Shown here in pieces: positions 5,443 through 11,490 of a stretch of 11,490 nt of DNA. How positions within the stretch are numbered: the first letter of the stretch is position 1; each line of letters opens with the position of its first letter. The notes under the pieces are model-generated. The model did not search any database, was not told where the DNA came from, and saw nothing but the letters and a program-made list of their open reading frames with translations. The position numbers and the translations under genes were made by a program. The DNA lies in NCBI GenBank assembly GCA_964411065.1, contig CAYPJO010000058.1:1-11490 (forward strand), written 5' to 3'. The stretch is from DYHD01 sp964411065. Its GTDB lineage: Bacteria; Nitrospirota; Thermodesulfovibrionia; Thermodesulfovibrionales; Dissulfurispiraceae.

Positions 5443-6188
5443 AAAATTGTGTAAAAGGGTTATGGTAAAATTTAAAAAGCTAAAAAAGAAGCCTGGCAAG
5501 AAGAGGAAGACCTGTTTAGTTAATAGATACAGTAAGGCAAGGATTCCTTATCTCTGTAAGAGCTTAGGAATTCTCCATTTAGAGGATGCTCTTTAAATGC
5601 TTGAGGAATTCATTAAAGAGAAGCTTGATTATCTGAAAAATAGAGCACTTCCTTAAGAAATGTTTTCTCTATTTATTGATGCCTATCATACCGAGTTAAA
5701 AGAAGAAGGTAAGATGAAGAGCATAAGTATTTTTGTCTTAAAAGAAATAGACCTTAAGGGATACAAAGACATACTTGGATACTGGGTAAGAAAGGAAGAG
5801 AAAACACAGGATTCTGGGCAGAGGTTTTACAAAGTCTTATATCAAGGGGATTAAGTAAAGTAGCCATATTTGTAACGGGCAACTAAAGTGGACTTGATAA
5901 ACCTATATCAAAGCTTTTTCCTTTAAGTGATCATCAATTTGGAACTTAATTTATTTATTCAACTTGCAAATATGCATTACAAGCGGCTCAGCCAACCAAT
6001 ACCTAATCTTGCAGGGGCAAGTTACAGGTTGTAGCAGATATTTGCGATGAAATTTGAATCAACTGATGTGAAAAATGTTTTAGATTTACAGAGTGTGGCA
6101 GGGGTAGAGAATGGTTAAAAGAATTTATAGAGCTTTTTTAGCAATATTTGCAGACTTTTTGGGAGGTGTTGTATATTTACACAATTTT
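5443..6188 (+). mobile_element. Internally deleted IS256-type (Mutator) element with terminal inverted repeats
   Basis: Imperfect ends share a perfect 13-bp inverted repeat: AAAATTGTGTAAA (5443-5455) and TTTACACAATTTT (6176-6188). ATTGTGTAAA facing inwards is the kind of terminal sequence IS256-family elements carry. Between them lies a broken Mutator transposase. The span of about 750 bp is well short of a full-length copy (around 1.3 kb), so the middle or C-terminal part has been lost. Just outside, the flanks both contain CTCGG (5429-5433 and 6199-6203), a possible remnant of a target duplication. The stretch 6007-6175 has only short open runs and no recognisable domain. Confidence 0.55.
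5462..6003 (+). pseudogene. Broken Mutator-family (IS256-like) transposase
   Basis: From ATG 5462 the frame gives a basic start, then RYSKARIPYLCKSLGILHLE, stop at 5594-5596, LEEFIKEKLDYLKNRALP, stop at 5654-5656. Next comes MFSLFIDAYHTELKEEGKMK and IDLKGYKDILGYWV. Near 5805 the sense shifts frame to FWAEVLQSLISRGLSKVAIF, then VTGN-stop-SGLDKPISKLFPLSDHQF. The order 'FIDAYH..., GxxxxxILGYW, FWxEVLxxLxxRGL, DxxxGLxxAIxxxFP' is the Mutator catalytic core. Here the first catalytic Asp is kept but the second is Gly (TGN for TDN). At least three stops and one frameshift make it non-functional. Confidence 0.8.
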
Positions 6189-6275
6189 AGAGGATAGTCT
6201 CGGTATTTTTTCTTAGTTTTACTCATTTCTAAATACCTGCCCTATAAGTATAAAACAGACACAATTTTATTTTAA

Positions 6276-6551
6276 CCTCCTTATCATAAGACGGATGAAC
6301 GTATTAGATGCCATGTTTTTCTTTGTATGCTTGCATACTATATTCAGTGGCATATGAAACAAAGGTTGAGTTCATTAATTTGTTCTGATGGGAGAAATAA
6401 AAAGAGGAAATGGACATTTGAACATGTTATAGAGAGGTTAAAAAGTATTCGTAGAGAAGTAGTGAGTTCAGGCGGTTCTTCATGCAAGGTGGTAAGCACT
6501 TCTGATGAAGAACAGCAAAAAATACTGGATTTGCTCAAGGTCAAACTGTAG
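6276..6551 (+). pseudogene. IS1634-family transposase, C-terminal fragment
   Basis: The frame reads PPYHKTDERIRCHVFLCMLA, then YYIQWHMKQRLSSLI, DGRNKKRKWTFEHVIERLKS and a tail ending ILDLLKVKL at TAG 6549-6551. The string YHxxxxRIRxHVFLCMLAYYxxWHM is the hallmark of the C-terminal end of IS1634/IS4-like DDE transposases. It follows a stop (6273-6275), and nothing upstream matches the rest of such a protein, so only the last quarter or less survives. The sequence after the stop up to about 6680 is probably the element's right flank, but I cannot mark its end. Confidence 0.75.
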
Positions 6552-6714
6552 CCATATCGTTGAAATCTTAAATTGCCTTTAAAGTATTACATGATAAGGG
6601 TTTTATTTGGTTCTTATTAAGGAAAATGGGTCAAAAATCAACTATTATACAAAAAGTATACACTTTGGAAGTTTAGCTGAATGGAGAAATCTCATAAACC
6701 CTTGAAAAATAAAG

Positions 6715-6786
6715 TAGGCGATGCAGGGATTGAACCTGCGACCTCTTCCGTGTGAAGGAAGCGCTCTCCCACTGAGCTAATCGCCC
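6715..6786 (-). tRNA. tRNA-Val (anticodon CAC)
   Basis: The minus-strand cloverleaf is complete. The acceptor stem GGGCGAT pairs with ATCGCCT (first pair G-U), the D arm is GCTC/GAGC, and the anticodon stem CTTCC/GGAAG encloses loop TTCACAC, so the anticodon is CAC, reading GTG valine codons. The variable loop is five bases, and the T arm is GCAGG-TTCAATC-CCTGC. The discriminator base is A and CCA is not encoded. It lies 58 bp downstream of ftsY on the same strand. Confidence 0.95.
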
Positions 6787-6800
6787 ATTCAATATTATAA

Positions 6801-6828
6801 ATTAAAAAGCGAACTGTTTTTTTGTCAA
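6801..6828 (-). promoter_or_regulatory. Candidate tRNA-Val promoter
   Basis: On the minus strand a consensus TTGACA (6823-6828) is followed 16 bp later by TTTAAT (6801-6806). A closer TATAAT (6794-6799) is present but spaced 23 bp. Either way transcription would start just before the tRNA 5' end, so the tRNA is likely independent of ftsY. Confidence 0.5.
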
Positions 6829-6844
6829 TTTAATATAACGTAAT

Positions 6845-7756
6845 TTAATCCTTTTCAAAGATTGCTTTGATAAAAGATTGGGGATCAAAATCTTTTAAAT
6901 CCTCAATCCCTTCACCTATGCCAATAAGTTTTATGGGAATATTAAATTCTTTATTTATAGCAAAAACAATGCCACCTTTTGCTGTGCCATCGAGTTTTGT
7001 AAGAGCTATACCAGTTATTCCAATTGCTTCATTAAAGGTATGTGCTTGCCTTATAGCGTTTTGTCCAGTTGTAGCATCAATAATTAACAAAGTCTCATGG
7101 GGAGCGGAAGGCATTGATTTTTTGATCACTCTGGTTATTTTTTTAAGTTCTTCCATCAATTGGGCTTTAGTATGGAGCCTGCCCGCAGTGTCAATGATAA
7201 CAATATCTACACCTCTGTGTTTAGCGGCTTCTACTGCATCGAAAGCTACAGCTGCAGGATCAGAACCGCTTTGATGTTTAATCAGTTCAGCACCTGCTCT
7301 CTTTGCCCATATTTCTACCTGCTCAATTGCAGCAGCTCTAAAAGTGTCAGCTGCAGCGATAAGCACAGAATAGCCTTCTGATTTAAAGCGATAGGCGAGT
7401 TTCCCAATAGTTGTGGTCTTACCGACTCCGTTGACCCCCACTGTAAGGATTACAAAGGGGCGTTCCTTAGAAATACTTATAGTATGAGCCTCTCCAAGAG
7501 ATCTCAACATTTCGTTTTTGATCACCAATCGCATATCTTCCGAATGATGTAGCTGGTCATTTTTAATCCTTTCCCTTATCTTTTCAATTATTTCAGTGGT
7601 AGTTTTGGTTCCAACATCTGAAGCAAGTAAAATCTCTTCTATTTGTTCTAAGGTTGTCTCATCAATCTTTCTGTCGAATACAACCTCTTCGATTTTATCG
7701 ATTATATTTTGTTTTGTTTTAAGAAGACTTGCTTTTAGTTTATCAAAAAAGCCCAT
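6845..7756 (-). CDS. ftsY: Signal recognition particle receptor FtsY
   Basis: This 303-aa SRP-receptor GTPase docks SRP-ribosome complexes at the inner membrane for co-translational insertion. The N domain is a helical bundle (about 1-90, MGFFDKLKASLLKTKQNIID...). The G domain shows the P-loop GVNGVGKTT (107-115), DTFRAAAIEQ (137-146), DTAGR (189-193), TKLDGTAKGG (253-262) and the closing GIGEGIEDLKDFDPQSF (279-295) typical of FtsY rather than Ffh. There is no acidic A domain beyond a short basic N-terminus, so this is the short form. AAGGA lies only about one base before the ATG, an unusually tight spacing. A stop (TAG) lies five codons upstream, so no longer start exists. Confidence 0.97.
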   Translation of the reverse strand: MGFFDKLKASLLKTKQNIIDKIEEVVFDRKIDETTLEQIEEILLASDVGTKTTTEIIEKIRERIKNDQLHHSEDMRLVIKNEMLRSLGEAHTISISKERPFVILTVGVNGVGKTTTIGKLAYRFKSEGYSVLIAAADTFRAAAIEQVEIWAKRAGAELIKHQSGSDPAAVAFDAVEAAKHRGVDIVIIDTAGRLHTKAQLMEELKKITRVIKKSMPSAPHETLLIIDATTGQNAIRQAHTFNEAIGITGIALTKLDGTAKGGIVFAINKEFNIPIKLIGIGEGIEDLKDFDPQSFIKAIFEKD

Positions 7757-7789
7757 TTCCTTAACTTGTGACTATTAAAAGCAAATAAG

Positions 7790-7824
7790 GCTGGTAAGGT
7801 AGATTTTTGTCTTCCCTTACCAGC
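7790..7824 (-). terminator. Terminator hairpin after the outer-membrane barrel gene
   Basis: GCTGGTAAGG and CCTTACCAGC form a perfect 10-bp stem; the 15-nt loop has a further AGA/TCT pairing. On the minus strand it lies about 30 bp after the barrel stop codon and is followed by CTTATTTGCTTTT, a broken T-tract. It likely ends barrel transcription before ftsY, although some read-through is possible because no separate ftsY promoter stands out. Confidence 0.65.
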
Positions 7825-7854
7825 AGGTTATTTTTACAAAAGCTTTATAAATGT

Positions 7855-9180
7855 CTAAAACCTATACTGCAATTGCCAACGGAAAAAGAGGGCATTATTG
7901 GCATTGTCAGAATAGAAATTCTTAGGTATAAAATATTCAGCAAGCAAATAACCATCTATATTTTTTGTAAATTTGTGGTTGACCATTATTTGGGGTAGGT
8001 GTCCCCTTTCTTTCCCCTTGTTAGAGAACATTTTTGGATTTAATCCTTGTGTGCTCTCATCTGCTCTAAGATAATTATACCAAAAAGATAGATTGGTATT
8101 TGCTGAAAAATTTGCTTTCACATTAGCTCTATAAATATGCATGTTTGTCCAGTAGGCAGGAATTCCTCCTGAATCTTTTCTTGTCTCTTCAACAAGAGTA
8201 AATACTAAGAGCTCACTGTATATAGGCCATCTTGAAAATAATGGATTCCAACCTTCATGTTTAGTAGTAGACGCTTTATCTCCAGAAAGATAAATAAAGC
8301 CAAAATCGAACTCTGGTTTTAAGGGAACGTTTTCATATTTTCTGCCTACAAAGAAATATCCACCGGTGCCTCTTCTGTCTCTGCCACCTTCATACTCACC
8401 AAATTGATAGGCGAGTTCGCCTCTTAAACGCCATGTGCCATGTTTGTATGTAGCTCTCATACCAATCGTGTTTAAATCGAGATCAGGTGTAGTGCCGAAA
8501 TTGTCCTCTTTCTTAAATATATAATAGGGTTCTAATGAAAGATCATCGGTGATTTTATTTTTGCTATAAATAAAGAATCCCTCTTCGTCAGAAGTATTGA
8601 GTCTTCTTTTATTGGCTGCATATAAGGATGGCAAGTAAACATCTCTGATAGGATTAGATAAAAAAACTATGTCTATACTGTTATTAGGATTTATCTTCCA
8701 TACCGCTTTTATAGCATTGAAATAGAAGGTTCTCGAACCATCACCAGGTGTACCATCCATTATAAGAAAGCCCTCGCCGTAAGTAAAGAGAAAGTCTTGT
8801 CTTCCAATTCTCAAATCTAAGGGAAGTTTGAACAGATTTTTAAAGTCAACATAGAGGTTATCGATGACTATTTCATCTTCATCGAAACTATTATTTGCTG
8901 GTGAACGTGAATTGATGAAATATCTCGCCTCATTAGTAAGCTTAAGGTATAGTGAGTATTCTTTTTGGTAGGTTAACTGCCCCCAGACTGAGGTCCGTAA
9001 TCTGAAAAAGTTTTCATTTTTGATATTCAGAGTATCCAGATCAAAGGCATTCTCCCATAGTTCCTGCCTTAACCTCAGGCTTCCGCCATACTTAAACTCA
9101 AAATTAGCAAAGGCGTCTGAAATTAGCAATACACTTGCTAAAAAAACTAAAAAAACAACTGAAGAAAGCTTTTTAAGCAT
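7855..9180 (-). CDS. Outer-membrane beta-barrel protein, alginate-export (AlgE-like) family
   Basis: The protein is 441 aa from ATG 9180. A signal peptide (MLKKLSSVVFLVFLASVLLI then SDAFA, cut after A25) leads into NFEFKYGGSLRLRQELWENA, the first strand. The segment VIDNLYVDFKNLFKLPLDLR, IGRQDFLFTYGEGFLIMDGT and PGDGSRTFYFNAIKA is the recognisable core of the alginate_exp barrel family. Alternating hydrophobic strands continue to a final strand WQLQYRF with the C-terminal Phe expected of Bam substrates. Family members are porins for diverse solutes, and no alginate genes are nearby, so the substrate is unknown. An in-frame start at 9282 would add 34 residues before the signal peptide and lacks a ribosome-binding site, so 9180 is chosen. 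The gene is divergent from uvrC and followed by a terminator. Confidence 0.85.
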   Translation of the reverse strand: MLKKLSSVVFLVFLASVLLISDAFANFEFKYGGSLRLRQELWENAFDLDTLNIKNENFFRLRTSVWGQLTYQKEYSLYLKLTNEARYFINSRSPANNSFDEDEIVIDNLYVDFKNLFKLPLDLRIGRQDFLFTYGEGFLIMDGTPGDGSRTFYFNAIKAVWKINPNNSIDIVFLSNPIRDVYLPSLYAANKRRLNTSDEEGFFIYSKNKITDDLSLEPYYIFKKEDNFGTTPDLDLNTIGMRATYKHGTWRLRGELAYQFGEYEGGRDRRGTGGYFFVGRKYENVPLKPEFDFGFIYLSGDKASTTKHEGWNPLFSRWPIYSELLVFTLVEETRKDSGGIPAYWTNMHIYRANVKANFSANTNLSFWYNYLRADESTQGLNPKMFSNKGKERGHLPQIMVNHKFTKNIDGYLLAEYFIPKNFYSDNANNALFFRWQLQYRF

Positions 9181-9183
9181 ATA

Positions 9184-9193
9184 CCCCCCCCTT
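9184..9193 (-). promoter_or_regulatory. Poly-G ribosome-binding site of the barrel gene
   Basis: On the minus strand AA followed by eight G residues (9184-9191) lies three bases before ATG 9180 and is the only Shine-Dalgarno-like sequence there. A homopolymer at this place could change length by slippage and alter translation of the barrel. Confidence 0.55.
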
Positions 9194-9222
9194 AAATAAA
9201 AATTTTGTAGAGAAAAAAGTAT

Positions 9223-9250
9223 ATCATAAAAAGAAAAAAATTTTTCACAA
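9223..9250 (-). promoter_or_regulatory. Candidate promoter of the barrel gene
   Basis: On the minus strand TTGTGA (9245-9250) and TATGAT (9223-9228) are separated by 16 bp of A and T tracts. The leader to ATG 9180 is about 36 nt and includes the G8 tract. Confidence 0.5.
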
Positions 9251-9312
9251 TTTTTTGAGCCCTTCCAGTGGTAGCCTTTCACTATATGGCAATTTTTAGA
9301 TATATTAAATTT

Positions 9313-11085
9313 ATGTCTATAGATATTAAAAATATTCCTTCTCTACCTGGTGTATATATCTTCAAAGATAGTAAAGAAAAGGTTCTCTATGTGGGCAAAG
9401 CTAAAAACCTTAAGAATCGTCTAAAAGCATATTTTCATAATACTTCTCATCTCGATCAGAGGAAAGCTAAGATGGCTAAGATGGTAAGAAACTTCTCATA
9501 CATTGTAACCTCCAATGAACTTGAAGCTTTAATTTTGGAGGCTACTCTTATAAAACAATACAGACCAAAATATAATGTAGTCCTCAGGGATGATAAAAAC
9601 TATCCTTATATTAGGCTTACCATCAATGAAGAATGGCCAAGGATTGAGGTTGTTAGGAAGATCTCGAAAGACGGCAGTCTATATTTTGGTCCTTACATCC
9701 CTGCACAGGCAATGAGAGATACTCTTGATTTTGTTAGAAGAAATTTCTTTTTGAGGGGATGCAGAGATTCCTTAGATAAAAAAAGGAACCCCTGCATACA
9801 CTTTCAGATGAAAAAGTGCTTAGCACCTTGTTCTGGAATGATAAGCAGGGAAGAATATTTAAAGATCGTTGATGACGTTAGACTCTTTCTCTTAAGTGAG
9901 AAGAAAGAATTAATTAAGAAACTTGAAAATAGGATGTTTGAACTATCTGACGAGCTGAGATTTGAAGAAGCAGCACGCATTAGGGATAAAATAGCTAATA
10001 TAAAAAAAGCCTTTGAATCTCAAAAGGTTATCTCTACGGAACTTGGGGATGTAGATGTCTTTGGATTATACAAGGAGGGAAACAGAGCTGTTATTCAAAT
10101 ACTCTTTGTCAGAAATGGAGTGCTAATTGGGACTAAAAATTATCATATTGATAACCTTATAACAGATAAGGAAGAAGAGATCATGGGGGCTATAATCAGC
10201 TCCTTCTATTCTAAGGATATAATGATACCCTCGTTGATATTAAGTCCTTTTATGCCTGAAGGTTTTGAAGAAGCGACTCAATGGTTAAGAAATAAAAGTG
10301 GTGAAAATGTGGCCATAGAGATACCAGCAGAGGGGATAAAACTTGAACTACTCCAGATGGCAAACGATAATGCTCGACATCTTTATCATTCAAAGGGACA
10401 TCAAAGTTTTGAGGAGATTACCTCAAGACTAAAGGATATCTTAAAACTTGAATTTGCTCCATCTACAATAGGAGCTTTTGATGTCTCTACTATTCAGGGG
10501 AGTGAGTCTGTTGGAGCCTATATCTTTTGGGAAAAGGGCATTTTTAGAAAGGAAAAGTACAGACTCTTCAAAATAAAAACCGTTGAAGGGATGAACGACT
10601 ATGGAATGCTAAGAGAGATTATAGTTAGAGCCTTTCAAGATCCATTATCAGAGATACCAGACTTGATTATAATCGATGGTGGTAAATCACAACTCTCTAT
10701 TGCTAAAAGAGTTTTTGATATTCTTAATATTCAATGCGAAGTAATTGCTATTGCAAAAAAGCCTGATAGGGCTTTTTTGCTTAATGAAGAGATGGTCTCT
10801 TTAGAAGATAAAAGCAATACTTCTGCTCTTCTTAAAAATATCAGGGATGAAGCTCATAGGTTTGCAATCACCTATCATCGGAAGCTAAGAGATAAAAGAA
10901 ATTTTCAATCACCTTTAGAGAATATAAAGGGTGTTGGGAAAATAAGAAGACTCGAACTTTTAAAGCATTTTGGTAGTATTGAAAATATAAAAAGGGCTAA
11001 TGCAGAAGAGATCGCTAAAATAAAAGGTTTTAATCTCAAATTGGCTAAAAAGATTCTGGACTCTTTGAATTTAAAGCCTCAATAA
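9313..11085 (+). CDS. uvrC: Excinuclease ABC subunit C
   Basis: UvrC makes the 3' and 5' incisions of nucleotide excision repair after UvrAB damage recognition. It is 590 aa from ATG 9313. The GIY-YIG nuclease (about 9-90) has PGVYIF (12-17), LYVGKAKNLKNRL (25-37) and Glu76. Four Cys (150, 161, 169, 173; C-x10-C-x7-C-x3-C) fit the iron-sulfur cluster site. The UVR motif is at 202-230 (LRFEEAARIRDKI). The RNase H-like domain supplies D390 (FDVS), D455 (IIDGG) and H515 (DEAHR). A double helix-hairpin-helix ends the protein (IKGVGKIRRLELLKHFGS; IAKIKGFNLKLAKKIL). GTG 9268 and ATG 9286 are upstream in-frame options, but homology begins at SIDIKNIPSLPG. None of the starts has a good ribosome-binding site, and no clear promoter is seen. 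Confidence 0.97.
   Translation: MSIDIKNIPSLPGVYIFKDSKEKVLYVGKAKNLKNRLKAYFHNTSHLDQRKAKMAKMVRNFSYIVTSNELEALILEATLIKQYRPKYNVVLRDDKNYPYIRLTINEEWPRIEVVRKISKDGSLYFGPYIPAQAMRDTLDFVRRNFFLRGCRDSLDKKRNPCIHFQMKKCLAPCSGMISREEYLKIVDDVRLFLLSEKKELIKKLENRMFELSDELRFEEAARIRDKIANIKKAFESQKVISTELGDVDVFGLYKEGNRAVIQILFVRNGVLIGTKNYHIDNLITDKEEEIMGAIISSFYSKDIMIPSLILSPFMPEGFEEATQWLRNKSGENVAIEIPAEGIKLELLQMANDNARHLYHSKGHQSFEEITSRLKDILKLEFAPSTIGAFDVSTIQGSESVGAYIFWEKGIFRKEKYRLFKIKTVEGMNDYGMLREIIVRAFQDPLSEIPDLIIIDGGKSQLSIAKRVFDILNIQCEVIAIAKKPDRAFLLNEEMVSLEDKSNTSALLKNIRDEAHRFAITYHRKLRDKRNFQSPLENIKGVGKIRRLELLKHFGSIENIKRANAEEIAKIKGFNLKLAKKILDSLNLKPQ
10753..10780. other. Terminator-like hairpin inside uvrC
   Basis: GCAAAAAAGCC (10753-10763) and GGCTTTTTTGC (10770-10780) make a perfect 11-bp stem with a 6-nt loop. 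It encodes AIAKKPDRAFLL between the RNase H Asp and His residues. The arms are A-tract and T-tract, so on either strand the upstream arm is an A-run and the downstream arm a T-run, as in bidirectional intrinsic terminators. Confidence 0.6.
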
Positions 11086-11294
11086 TTAATGAAGTAGATA
11101 TTTGGAAGAGTCCTTAATTCCGTGAAAGAGACCAAATAAAGCTCACCGTATACTTTTAAAGGAAAGTGCCAAGGGTTGAGCCATCAAAGAGATAAAGATA
11201 TCCTTTATAATAAATTTATCATTAAAGCAGACAGACATTCACTGGGTCGAAAATGAGGGCTGCAAAATAGACATAGAACCTTCCAAAAATAGGA
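11086..11294. other. Intergenic stretch with no supported gene
   Basis: After the uvrC stop, all six frames are broken by stops at short intervals. There is no convincing terminator hairpin for uvrC, no RNA gene and no recognisable protein fragment. Given the neighbouring element end it may be eroded element sequence. Confidence 0.5.
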
Positions 11295-11366
11295 ACCCCC
11301 TTCTTGTCAAAAGGTTTTAGGTGATATAAAATATCACCACCATGGTTAAAAAACAGAGAAGGGGGT
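11295..11366. repeat. Nested palindrome (hairpin within a hairpin)
   Basis: The outer arms ACCCCCTTCT (11295-11304) and AGAAGGGGGT (11357-11366) are perfect 10-bp complements; allowing one bulge they extend inwards by TGT/ACA. Centred inside, GGTGATAT (11320-11327), AAA, ATATCACC (11331-11338) is a perfect 8-bp stem. The right outer arm runs into a candidate IS256-type end. It could be a structured RNA leader, a terminator, or paired element ends. Confidence 0.5.
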
Positions 11367-11388
11367 AGTGTATCATGAATTGTGTAAG
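11364..11388 (+). mobile_element. Candidate terminal repeat of an IS256-type element leaving the window
   Basis: The sequence GGTAGTGTATCATGAATTGT followed by GTAAG has the layout of IS256-family ends (GGTAGTGT..., then AATTGTGTAA). AATTGTGTAA (11378-11387) is identical to the repeat at the left end of the IS256 relic (5445-5454) and to the reverse complement of its right end (6177-6186). The rest of the element would lie beyond 11490; nothing in the last 100 bp is recognisably coding. Confidence 0.4.
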
Positions 11389-11490
11389 AAGGAGTGTCTT
11401 AGTTTTTTTTGGTGTGTGGGGTGTGTGGCAAGATAGTAATCTTTTCTTATATTCATTTTATTTATTTTAAATGTCTTATCATTATTATTT

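Noticed and set aside
5660..5854. 64-aa ORF starting MFSLFIDAYHTEL as a stand-alone gene
   Set aside because: It is the central piece of the decayed Mutator transposase, bounded by an in-frame stop upstream and a frameshift downstream.
6327..6551. 74-aa ORF as an independent small protein
   Set aside because: The reading frame extends upstream to 6276 with IS1634 C-terminal similarity, so it is a transposase fragment.
9268..9312. N-terminal extension of UvrC from GTG 9268 or ATG 9286
   Set aside because: The extra 15 residues have no similarity to UvrC and no ribosome-binding site. The true start remains slightly uncertain because ATG 9313 also lacks one.
11375..11470. 31-aa hydrophobic ORF with GAAGGGGG upstream
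   Set aside because: The start lies inside the candidate IS256-type terminal repeat and the ribosome-binding site is the arm of the palindrome; no family similarity, so coding is unlikely.
1..11490. CRISPR array or other regularly spaced repeat system
   Set aside because: No set of three or more direct repeats with regular spacers is visible anywhere in the window.

Overview
The window is AT-rich bacterial chromosome from a Gram-negative organism: it encodes a signal-peptide-bearing outer-membrane beta-barrel. The gene content includes S6/SSB/S18, FtsY, UvrC, a Val tRNA and a tandem pair of DUF507 proteins. DUF507 pairs are familiar from Nitrospirota, Aquificota and Desulfobacterota. Together with the low GC, this suggests a Thermodesulfovibrio-like Nitrospirota member or a relative, but that is an inference and not firm.

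Layout: (1) 1-806 holds a decayed integrase-type transposase and a candidate promoter. (2) 807-3071 (+) is a tight three-gene unit: a TauE/SafE-type anion permease, a small three-helix membrane protein, and a tandem-domain universal stress protein. (3) 3055-4908 (-) is one operon, rpsF-ssb-rpsR-DUF507-DUF507-HNH nuclease. It is nearly gapless and driven from a promoter near 5003-5032. Its last gene overlaps the stress-protein gene tail to tail and has no ordinary start codon. (4) 5040-6700 is an insertion-sequence graveyard with relics of three transposase families, one apparently inserted into another. (5) 6715-7756 (-) carries tRNA-Val(CAC) downstream of ftsY. (6) 7855-9180 (-) is an alginate-export-like outer-membrane barrel, with a terminator hairpin separating it from ftsY. 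(7) 9313-11085 (+) is uvrC, divergent from the barrel gene. (8) 11086-11490 has no gene I can support. It contains a nested palindrome and what looks like the terminal repeat of an IS256-type element running out of the window.

The intact genes are mostly housekeeping (ribosome assembly, ssDNA binding, SRP-dependent membrane targeting, nucleotide excision repair). No clearly new multi-gene system is proven. The most interesting leads are a G8 tract in the ribosome-binding site of the barrel gene (possible phase variation), the start-less HNH gene at the end of the ribosomal operon, a terminator-like 11-bp hairpin inside uvrC, and the permease/small-membrane-protein/Usp cluster.
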